Part shown: one piece after another, positions 26,262 to 32,908 of the stretch
How the letters are laid out: the number at the start of each line of letters is the position of its first letter
How positions within the stretch are numbered: position 1 is the first letter of the stretch
Source: Archangium lipolyticum
GTDB lineage: Bacteria; Myxococcota; Myxococcia; Myxococcales; Myxococcaceae
NCBI RefSeq assembly: GCF_024623785.1
Contig: NZ_JANKBZ010000007.1
Span: forward strand, 344,220 to 408,219
Length of the DNA stretch: 64,000 nt
Reading direction: 5' to 3'
Translations under genes and position numbers: made by a program
Notes under the pieces: generated by a model
What the model was told of the DNA's origin: nothing
The model's database searches: none
Seen by the model: the letters and a program-made list of their open reading frames with translations, nothing else

Positions 26262-26522
26262 ATGAGACACAGCAGGATTCAGCCTCTCGTGGCGTTGGCG
26301 GTCTCGCTGGTGTCGACGGTCGCGCTCGCCTGCCCGGATTGTCCTACGGCACAGGTGGTGAGGGCCTCCGTCGTGGGCGATGACTTCTGGAACAACCTGG
26401 TGGTGCTGAGCGTGCCGTTCCTGCTCATCGGCGCACTCAGCGCCCTGCTGTACCGCGTGGGCCTGCCGCCGCGCGACGTGTCCGCGGCACGTGTCCGCGA
26501 GCAATCCGAAATCAGTTCGTGA
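26262..26522 (+). CDS. Small exported or membrane protein with CPDC motif
   Basis: An 86-residue protein. An N-terminal hydrophobic signal (PLVALAVSLVSTVALA) is followed at once by CPDC, then a membrane helix (NLVVLSVPFLLIGALSALLYRV) and a short charged tail. Two cysteines directly after a signal could bind metal or take part in redox chemistry, but no family was recognised. The stop is followed after 12 bases by the DUF2243 gene, so the two are cotranscribed. The start is chosen at MRHSRIQP, which has GAGG about 8 bases upstream. Confidence 0.7.
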   Translation: MRHSRIQPLVALAVSLVSTVALACPDCPTAQVVRASVVGDDFWNNLVVLSVPFLLIGALSALLYRVGLPPRDVSAARVREQSEISS

Positions 26523-26534
26523 GGAGAGGGCGTG

Positions 26535-27068
26535 ATGGCGGACAATCCTCGGCATCAGGGAGCGGTCATCTCGGCGGGCGTGCTGCTCGGCACGGGCATG
26601 GGCGGCTTCGTCGACGGCATCCTGCTGCACCAGTTGCTCCAGTGGCACAGCATGCTCTCGTCCCGCCTGCCCCCCACGGACCTCGTGTCCATGAAGATCA
26701 ACATGTTCTGGGACGGGCTCTTCCATGCCTTCACGTGGCTCGTCACGGCCATCGGCCTCGGCCTGCTGTGGCGCGCCGGGAAGCGCCCCGAGGTGCCCTG
26801 GTCCACCCGCACCTTCGTGGGCTCGCTCTCGCTGGGCTGGGGCGCGTTCAACGTGGTGGAGGGGCTCATCGACCATCAATGGCTCGGCATCCACCATGTC
26901 CACCCTGGTGCGAACCAGCTCGCCTGGGACGTGGGCTTCCTCGTCTTCGGGGCGCTGCTGGTGGTCGGAGGCTGGGCGTTGATCCGGGCGGGCCGTGAGC
27001 ACACCCGTCCTCGAGGCGCTCCCGTCCGCCGTGTGCCCGGGGAGCGGTTGGCGGCGGGGCGGACCTAG
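26535..27068 (+). CDS. DUF2243 multi-pass membrane protein
   Basis: A 177-residue inner-membrane protein with about four helices. The family hallmark GTGMGGFVDGILLHQLLQWHSM opens the protein. NMFWDGLFHAFTW, VVEGLIDHQWLGIHHVHPG and a last helix (VGFLVFGALLVVGGW) follow. The conserved His/Asp pattern in the membrane suggests metal or haem binding, but the family has no established function. AGGAG precedes the ATG by 8 bases, and a GTG three bases upstream is an alternative start. Confidence 0.85.
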   Translation: MADNPRHQGAVISAGVLLGTGMGGFVDGILLHQLLQWHSMLSSRLPPTDLVSMKINMFWDGLFHAFTWLVTAIGLGLLWRAGKRPEVPWSTRTFVGSLSLGWGAFNVVEGLIDHQWLGIHHVHPGANQLAWDVGFLVFGALLVVGGWALIRAGREHTRPRGAPVRRVPGERLAAGRT

Positions 27069-27088
27069 GGACGCACGGGAGGCCGGAC

Positions 27089-28459
27089 ATGGCGAAGCGG
27101 GTCGTCATCGCGGGTGGAGGGTTGGCGGGGCTCACGTGCGCCAAGGCCCTCGTGGATCAGGGCTTCACGGTGACGGTCATCGAAGGCCTGCCGTACCTCG
27201 GCGGACGTGCCTCCACCTTTCGCGACAAGGACGGAGACTGGGTGGAGCAGGGGCTGCACCTCTTCCTCGGTGTGTACTCCGAGCTCAAGGCGCTCCTGCG
27301 GGACGTCGGGAGTGAGCCGGACGCCGCGCTCTTCTGGATGCAGGAGGTGCGGCTGCAGGACCCCGAGGGAGCGCAGGCGACGTTCTTCATCAACCCGCTG
27401 CGCTCGCCCGTGAAGACGGTGGTGAGCATCGCGGGGCAGAACGATTACCTCGGGCCTCTGGACAAGCTGTCGCTGGTGCCGATCGCCGCGCCGGGCGTGC
27501 TCTCCATGGAGCATCTGCGCGCCCAGCACGATGGCGAGACCATCGTCGACTGGTGGGAGCGCGTGAGCGGGGACGTCACCGTGCTGGAGCGCTTCATCCG
27601 TCCCTTCTGCCGCGGCATCCAGTTCAGCGAGCCCGAGCAGTTCTCCGCCTACAACTTCCTCGGGTGGATCCACCACATCGCCTACGACCTGCCCCATGCG
27701 CTGCTGGGGGGCTATCGCGGCGCGCGCGAAGAGGTCTTCTTCCAGCCGCTCGCGAGATACTTGAAGGAGCGGGGCGCGACGATCCACACCGGCGTGAAGC
27801 TGCGGGAGATCCTCTACACCTCCGGGAAGGAGGGCGGGGCGGTGGACGGTTTCGTCCTCGAGAACGGAGAGCGGCTCCAGGCGGACGTGTACGTGGCGGC
27901 GATTCCCGTCTGGGCGCTGGTGCCGCTGGTGCCGGCGCCGCTGCGGCGGGAGCCCTTCTTCGAGCGGCTCGCCGCGCTGCCGGTGGCCCCCGCCATCTCC
28001 GTGCAGCTCTGGTTCGACCGCGACGTCGTGGGCGGCACCGAGGCCTTCACCCTCGTGGCGCACAGCCATGCGTGCGTCTACCAGGACCAGTCGCGCAACG
28101 CCTACCCCTATGGCGAGGGCAGCCGCCTGTCGGTCATCGTCTCGCCCGCGGATGATCTGCTCGAGGACCCGGACGAGGCGCTGGTGCGGCGCGTGTGCGA
28201 GTCGCTCGGCAAGGTGCAGCCCGCGATTCGCGAGGCGAAGGTGTTGAAGTCCGTGGTGCTCAAGCACCGCAAGCACCTGGTGCGCCCGCTGCCGGGGGCT
28301 ATGTCCCAGCGTCCGGCCCAGGCCACCCCCGTGCCCAACCTCTTCCTCGCGGGAGACTGGACGCAGCAGCCCTTCTTCGGCAGCCAGGAAGGCGCCGTCC
28401 GGGGCGGCAATGCGTGTGCGCGGGAGATCCTCCGCTCGCTCTCCGAGCGGAAGGGCTGA
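27089..28459 (+). CDS. FAD-dependent desaturase/amine-oxidase family protein (plant-type carotene desaturase-like)
   Basis: A 456-residue flavoprotein. The dinucleotide-binding motif VVIAGGGLAGLTCAKALVDQGF and the adjacent GGRAST are followed by a long substrate domain, with the C-terminal FAD motif LFLAGDWTQQPFFGSQEGAVRGG. The segment EQGLHLFLGVYSEL and the late GDWTQ block resemble plant/cyanobacterial phytoene and zeta-carotene desaturases and HpnE-like enzymes rather than bacterial CrtI. The substrate is not proven. It is the third gene of a tight operon with two small membrane proteins, which suggests a membrane-lipid substrate. Confidence 0.8.
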   Translation: MAKRVVIAGGGLAGLTCAKALVDQGFTVTVIEGLPYLGGRASTFRDKDGDWVEQGLHLFLGVYSELKALLRDVGSEPDAALFWMQEVRLQDPEGAQATFFINPLRSPVKTVVSIAGQNDYLGPLDKLSLVPIAAPGVLSMEHLRAQHDGETIVDWWERVSGDVTVLERFIRPFCRGIQFSEPEQFSAYNFLGWIHHIAYDLPHALLGGYRGAREEVFFQPLARYLKERGATIHTGVKLREILYTSGKEGGAVDGFVLENGERLQADVYVAAIPVWALVPLVPAPLRREPFFERLAALPVAPAISVQLWFDRDVVGGTEAFTLVAHSHACVYQDQSRNAYPYGEGSRLSVIVSPADDLLEDPDEALVRRVCESLGKVQPAIREAKVLKSVVLKHRKHLVRPLPGAMSQRPAQATPVPNLFLAGDWTQQPFFGSQEGAVRGGNACAREILRSLSERKG

Positions 28460-28523
28460 GCCACCACGCCCGCCGTGTCCGGCATCACACGGCGCGCCCG
28501 CGCTCTCCACCTCCATCAGACAC

Positions 28524-28545
28524 GACGTCCTCCTTCGAGGACGTC
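28524..28545 (+). promoter_or_regulatory. Perfect 9-bp hairpin just upstream of the graspetide-like gene
   Basis: GACGTCCTC-CTTC-GAGGACGTC, with a stem of 9 bp and a 4-base loop, ending 19 bases before the precursor ATG. No T-run follows, so it is a weak candidate terminator for the upstream operon. It could instead act in the 5' leader of the precursor mRNA or bind a regulator. Confidence 0.5.
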
Positions 28546-28564
28546 CGCGCCCATGGAGAGAGCG

Positions 28565-28771
28565 ATGCGCAAGACCGACAAGAAGAAGACCTTCATCGAC
28601 TACGAGCTGCCCACGAAGGCCCTGGAGCAGGTGCGGGGTGGCCGCGAGAGGGTCACCACGTTGGCGGAGGGTGAGGAGACTGGCTCCGTCACCACCCAGG
28701 CCGTGGGCGAGGAGGGCGGCTGTGGCCGCTTCACGACAGAGGCCGTGGGCGAGGAGAGCGGCTCGTATTGA
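28565..28771 (+). CDS. Graspetide (plesiocin-like omega-ester RiPP) precursor peptide
   Basis: A 68-residue peptide with a basic N-terminal leader (about 1-28, containing YELPTKALEQVRGG) and an acidic core. The core carries three copies of TTxxxxEE: TTLAEGEE (31-38), TTQAVGEE (43-50) and TTEAVGEE (57-64), each followed by a Gly- or Ser-rich turn. In plesiocin, the graspetide from the myxobacterium Plesiocystis, the same motif is repeated and an ATP-grasp ligase links the Thr hydroxyls to the Glu carboxyls as nested esters. GGAGAG precedes the ATG, and a second in-frame ATG four codons upstream is possible. A Cys near residue 53 lies between repeats 2 and 3. No ATP-grasp gene is present in this window, so a ligase elsewhere would have to act on it. 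Related graspetides inhibit serine proteases. Confidence 0.75.
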   Translation: MRKTDKKKTFIDYELPTKALEQVRGGRERVTTLAEGEETGSVTTQAVGEEGGCGRFTTEAVGEESGSY

Positions 28772-28782
28772 GCCGTCGCCGC

Positions 28783-30063
28783 TCAGCGGCAGCCGGTGAC
28801 GGAGGGCGGGAGCTTGTAGCTGAAGCGATCGAACACTCCACGCCGCCGCCATCCGTCCCAGCGGATTTCCACCGCGTGCCGCAGGTCGCGCTCGAAGCTA
28901 TCGGCGAGCGCGCGGGCGAGCTGGGGATCCTCGACGACGAGGGCCCCCTCCTCGAGCATGGCGTTCGACTGGGGCTCCAGGTGGGTGGAGCCCACGGCCG
29001 TCAGCCGTTCGTCCACGAGCAGGGTGCTGGCGTGCAGGGAAGCCGGTTGGTACTCCCAGAGCCGGACGCCGTTGGCCAGCAGGCGCTCATAGGTGGCGCG
29101 CTGCGCGGCGAGCACGCCTCGGGAGGCTCCGTGGAACAGGCCGGGCACCAGGATGCGCACGTCCACACCTTCCTGGGCCTTGCGGATGAGCGTGTCCACG
29201 GTGGCGGCGGTGGGGATGAAGCAGGCGTTGGTGAGCCACAGGCGCCGCCGGGCGGAGGCAGCCAGCACCTGCACCATGCGCTCGGAGTGGCTGAGCGTGG
29301 GGGAGCCGGAGCTCGCGACGAAGCCGGCGCGGGCCTCGCCCTGGGGCTCGAGTCTGGGAAAGGCCGACTCCGGGAGCAGCCCGCCGCCCGCCTCCAGCCA
29401 GTCCCTGGCGAAGGCCTGCTGCAACTGGCGCACGGCCGGGCCCCGCACGTGGACGTAGGTGTCCCGCCACGCCTCCGTGCGCTCCTTTCCGCCCCGCCAC
29501 CAGGACGGCCCCACGCCGGAGCCGCCGGTGAGGCCGCTGCGTCCATCGCGGATGACGAGCTGGCGGTGGTTGCGCGCCTTCAGCCGCTCGTCATCGAACA
29601 CCACCGTCTCCCCGATGAGGGGCCGGAAGGTGCGCACCTCGCATCCGGCCTGGACGAGCCGTGACTGCACCTCGTCCACGAAGTCCGGGCTCTCGAAGTC
29701 ATCCACCAGCACGCGGCACACCACGCCCGGTGGGCGTTCGGCGAGCGCTCGCAGGAGACGCTCCGAGGCCTCGCCCGGCTGCCAGCTCGAGACGAGCAGG
29801 TGGAGCGACTCCCGCGCCTGGCGGATCTCCGCCTCGAGAGCCTCCGGGATGCGCTCGTCCTGTACCAACTCCACCACATGGCCCGGCCGCAGCCCCACCC
29901 CTACCGATTGGTAGAGGGCCAGCGACAGGTCCGGCCCCGAAGCGGGCAGATCCTCATGGACGCGGAGCGCCTGAGGGTGGTCGCGGTGGATGCAGGCCGT
30001 GCCGAGGAGCAGGCAGGCGAGCAGCGGACGGAGGAAACGATTCACTCCACCCAAGTTAGGCAT
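28783..30063 (-). CDS. Phospholipase D/cardiolipin synthase-like lipoprotein with altered HKD motifs
   Basis: A 426-residue protein with a lipobox signal (LLACLLLGTAC) and two PLD domains, laid out like cardiolipin synthases: GGSG after motif 1, VGSTHLEPQS after motif 2. The catalytic HxKxxxxD motifs are changed: HRQLVIRD (Gln about 168 for Lys) and HASTLLVD (Ser about 346 for Lys). The His and Asp remain. Either the protein has weakened phosphatidyl-transfer activity or it serves a binding role at the envelope. Start at 30063, though a GTG six codons in is possible. It is convergent with the graspetide-like gene, with an 11-base gap. Confidence 0.85.
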   Translation of the reverse strand: MPNLGGVNRFLRPLLACLLLGTACIHRDHPQALRVHEDLPASGPDLSLALYQSVGVGLRPGHVVELVQDERIPEALEAEIRQARESLHLLVSSWQPGEASERLLRALAERPPGVVCRVLVDDFESPDFVDEVQSRLVQAGCEVRTFRPLIGETVVFDDERLKARNHRQLVIRDGRSGLTGGSGVGPSWWRGGKERTEAWRDTYVHVRGPAVRQLQQAFARDWLEAGGGLLPESAFPRLEPQGEARAGFVASSGSPTLSHSERMVQVLAASARRRLWLTNACFIPTAATVDTLIRKAQEGVDVRILVPGLFHGASRGVLAAQRATYERLLANGVRLWEYQPASLHASTLLVDERLTAVGSTHLEPQSNAMLEEGALVVEDPQLARALADSFERDLRHAVEIRWDGWRRRGVFDRFSYKLPPSVTGCR

Positions 30064-30191
30064 CCGCTCGCGAGCCGCGCAGGGGAGCGAGGTGGGGGCC
30101 GTGGGCAGACGGCCGGGCCCGCCTGCCTGTCATGAGCGGGGCGCGCATCCTACCTTCCGGCAGATGGCCTACCAGCGTGGAGGGAGGCGAG

Positions 30192-30659
30192 ATGGAGTCC
30201 TGGAATCGGATGTCGGCGGATTCGGTGCGCACGCACACGCCGGACGGGGTGAACCGGCGGATCGACGAGCGGGTGGAGAAGTGTGTCCGGCACATGGCGG
30301 AGCAGGAGCGCTCGGCCATCAGCGAGTACCTGAAGCAGCTGGAGCACCAGTGGGACCTGAACCGCGTGGTGACGGTGGCGGCGTCGGCGGTGACGGTGCT
30401 CGGGCTGGTGGCGGGAGCGAAGGATGGCCGCGGGTGGCGGGTGCTGAGCGGGGTGGCGGCGGGGCTGCTTCTGCAGCACGGCATCTTCGGCTTCGGCCCG
30501 CTGGCGGAGCTGGTGCGGGTGCTGGGGGCGCGGACGCGGCGGGAGATCGACCTGGAGAAGTTCGCCCTCAAGGCGCTGCGAGGCGACTTCGAGCGCATCC
30601 CGCATGAGGGCGGCCCCCTGGCACGGGCCAACGCCGCGCTGGTGGCCGCCCAGTCCTAG
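30192..30659 (+). CDS. DUF2892-like small membrane protein
   Basis: A 155-residue protein with a helical, charged N-terminal half (RRIDERVEKCVRHMAEQERSA). A DUF2892/YgaP-like hairpin of two membrane helices follows (NRVVTVAASAVTVLGLVAG, VLSGVAAGLLLQHGIFGFGPL). The GFGPL block matches the usual GFCPL ending of the domain, but its Cys is replaced. The C-terminal amphipathic tail may lie on the membrane. GGGAGGCGAG before the ATG at 30192 fixes the start. It overlaps the convergent SDR gene by 4 bases. Role unknown. Confidence 0.72.
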   Translation: MESWNRMSADSVRTHTPDGVNRRIDERVEKCVRHMAEQERSAISEYLKQLEHQWDLNRVVTVAASAVTVLGLVAGAKDGRGWRVLSGVAAGLLLQHGIFGFGPLAELVRVLGARTRREIDLEKFALKALRGDFERIPHEGGPLARANAALVAAQS

Positions 30660-31435
30660 AACGAGGGCAGGTCGTTGGCCAGATGCGACGACAATCCGCC
30701 GTCGATCACCAGCGCGCTGCCGTTGATGTAGCCCGCGAAGGGCCCGGCGAGGAAGGCCACCATCCTGGCCACCTCCTCGGGGGTCGCGAACCTGCCGGCG
30801 GGAATCCTTCGCAGCAATTCCTTCCTCAGTCCCGGGTCCGCCTTCGCCAGCATCTCGGTGTCGGTGTAGCCGGGGCAGACGGCATTGCAGGTGATGCCGT
30901 AGGGCCCCCACTCGGCGGCGATGGCCTTGGTGTAGCCGACGAGCGCGTGCTTGGTGGCCACATAGGTGGAGGAGAGCGCTCCGCCGAACAGGCCCTGGAT
31001 GGAGGAGATGTTCACGATCCTCCCGTATCCGCCCGCCTTCATCCGGGGGAGCGCCCATTGGCAGAAGTGGCGGACGCCATCCACGTTCACGCCGAACAGG
31101 GTGTTCCACTCCTCCGTGGAGACCTGGTCCACGCGGTGGAAGGGTCCGCCATAGCCGGCGTTGTTCACGATGACGCCGGGAACCCCCATGCTCGTCTCGA
31201 GCCTGGCGAGCGCCGCGTTCACCGCGGCCTCGTCCGCGACATCACAGATGAACGACCGCGCCTGGGCCCCGGAGGAGGTCAGCTTCTTCTCGAGCCTGGA
31301 CAGGGCCTCTTCATCACGCCCCCAGAGCGCCAGCCGGAAGCCATTCTCCGCGAGGACCTCCGCGATCGCCGCGCCAATACCCCGGCTGGCTCCGGTGACG
31401 AGTGCGAAGGTCGGGCTGGGTTGCCGCTCCATCAC
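30656..31435 (-). CDS. Short-chain dehydrogenase/reductase (FabG-like)
   Basis: A 259-residue NAD(P)-dependent oxidoreductase. Cofactor motif VTGASRGIG (about 14-22), NNAG block (VIVNNAGYGG), catalytic Ser in VNISSIQG and the YVATKHALVG Tyr-x-x-x-Lys pair, with PGYTDTEM and the terminal GSALVIDGG typical of classical SDRs. The substrate cannot be predicted. Its start overlaps the stop of the upstream SDR by 4 bases (ATGA), so it is the last gene of a coupled three-gene operon. Confidence 0.92.
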   Translation of the reverse strand: MMERQPSPTFALVTGASRGIGAAIAEVLAENGFRLALWGRDEEALSRLEKKLTSSGAQARSFICDVADEAAVNAALARLETSMGVPGVIVNNAGYGGPFHRVDQVSTEEWNTLFGVNVDGVRHFCQWALPRMKAGGYGRIVNISSIQGLFGGALSSTYVATKHALVGYTKAIAAEWGPYGITCNAVCPGYTDTEMLAKADPGLRKELLRRIPAGRFATPEEVARMVAFLAGPFAGYINGSALVIDGGLSSHLANDLPSF

Positions 31436-32103
31436 AGGACTCCCTTGGGGGGAAGGAGCCGGATCTCATCGACCCGGACGTTCAAGGGCTTCCGGGCGAT
31501 CTCCCAGATGGTCTGGGCCACTTCCTCCACGGACAGCATGTCGGCCGGGCTGAAATCCGGGCGCGTCCTCCAGAAGGAGGTGTAGACGGCGCCCAGGGAG
31601 ATGAGCGTGGCCCGGATGGAGTAGGGCTTGCCCTCCTCGTTCAGGACTCCCGTCAGGCCTCGAACCCCGTGCTTGGACGCGGCATACGCCCCATTCATGG
31701 GCAGGGCGAGGTGATCGCTCACGGAGCCGATGTGGATGAGCCTCCCGCCTCCCCGTGCCTTCATCCGCCTGAACGCTTCACGCGCGCAGAGGAACGTCCC
31801 CGTCAGGTTCACGTCGATCGTCTTGCGCCAGTCGTGAACCGACATCTCCTCGAGCGGCGTGAAGGCTCCGAAGCCGGAGCAGTTGACCAGGAGGGCGATG
31901 GAGCCCAGCTCCTTCTCCGCCCTGTCGAACAGCGATGCCACGGAGGCCTCGTCCGTGACGTCGACCCGCATCTCGTCCGGGGTCTCCTGCTTCACGTCAT
32001 TCGAGGCGCACACCACGCGCAGGCCCTCCGCCCGAAGTCTGGCGGTGACCGCGCTTCCTATGTCGCCGGTCCCGCCGACGACGATCGCATTCCGAGCGCT
32101 CAT
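31432..32103 (-). CDS. Short-chain dehydrogenase/reductase, second in operon
   Basis: A 223-residue SDR with cofactor motif VVGGTGDIGSAV at its N-terminus, NCSGFG in place of NNAG, catalytic Ser in HIGSVSDH and YAASKHGVRG. It is shorter than its neighbour. I chose MSARNAIVVGG at 32103 because it puts the Rossmann glycines at the normal distance from the N-terminus. Start candidates further upstream would run into the Coq4-like gene. It lies 16 bases after that gene and overlaps the next SDR. Confidence 0.88.
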   Translation of the reverse strand: MSARNAIVVGGTGDIGSAVTARLRAEGLRVVCASNDVKQETPDEMRVDVTDEASVASLFDRAEKELGSIALLVNCSGFGAFTPLEEMSVHDWRKTIDVNLTGTFLCAREAFRRMKARGGGRLIHIGSVSDHLALPMNGAYAASKHGVRGLTGVLNEEGKPYSIRATLISLGAVYTSFWRTRPDFSPADMLSVEEVAQTIWEIARKPLNVRVDEIRLLPPKGVL

Positions 32104-32119
32104 GGGCCGTGTCTCTATC

Positions 32120-32845
32120 TCAAGTCGCCAGGGCTGGCGTGAAGAACGGAAGGGTCGTGAAGCCGCCGCATGAATTCTCACCGGCGCGTCCCACGAGCCC
32201 GGGTGCTCGCGGGGTGATGCCGAGCCGCTGCCTCAGGAGTCCCAACGGCATCTCCAACAGGGTCTCGAAGCGCTCGCCCAGCAGGGACATGGCGGCGGCC
32301 CCCCGCTCGAAGTCCTCTGTCTGGATGCGTCCCGCGTAGATGTCGCGCAGGTGCTTGTACCGCGCCTGCCGGATGTCCGGGTGGACCTCCGCCTCCGACA
32401 GGAAGACGGCGAGCGCTACCGGGGCCATGCCGAACACGAACGACTGGACGGCGACCTCATCCTCGTCCGACGTCTCATACGCGCCCAGCACGTGGATGAA
32501 GTCGTGGCACTTGTTGAGCCGGTGGACGGCGTACTGCGTGGGAGTCGCGTCCGCGCCGAGCCTCGCCCGGATGGGGAAGAAGTCGGGGGACAGCCGGTAG
32601 TGCTCCATGTAACGCGCATAGGCGTTTCCGAACGAGCCCACCGGCATCGTTGCCAGCGCTTCGAGCTCCGGAAGACCGGGATCCCATCGCTCGGTGTAGA
32701 GCCGCTGGAAGCCCGGTATCGCGAGCAGGAGGGCATCGCTGGTGGCCTGTCGCCCGGCGGAGGACAGGACGGGGATGACCTCCCCGAGGGTGGCTCGCCG
32801 CTTCGTCAGTTCGCGGGCGAGCTCGTTGGGGGACTGTTCAGGCAC
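32120..32845 (-). CDS. Coq4-family protein
   Basis: A 241-residue protein carrying the Coq4 signature HDxxHx11E: His about 114, Asp 115, His 118 and Glu 130 in KCHDFIHVLGAYETSDEDE. The rest is helical, with YMEHYRLSP and a FERGAAAM-type region. In yeast and bacteria Coq4 binds a metal through this motif and takes part in ubiquinone ring modification. Myxobacteria are known mainly for menaquinones, so another aromatic or quinone substrate is plausible. It heads an operon with two SDRs, which suggests a small redox pathway on one compound. Confidence 0.8.
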   Translation of the reverse strand: MPEQSPNELARELTKRRATLGEVIPVLSSAGRQATSDALLLAIPGFQRLYTERWDPGLPELEALATMPVGSFGNAYARYMEHYRLSPDFFPIRARLGADATPTQYAVHRLNKCHDFIHVLGAYETSDEDEVAVQSFVFGMAPVALAVFLSEAEVHPDIRQARYKHLRDIYAGRIQTEDFERGAAAMSLLGERFETLLEMPLGLLRQRLGITPRAPGLVGRAGENSCGGFTTLPFFTPALAT

Positions 32846-32908
32846 TGGCTTCTCCGAATGAAGACGCCCGGCACGGTGTGCGCCGGGCGTCCCATCCGGT
32901 CAACTGTA

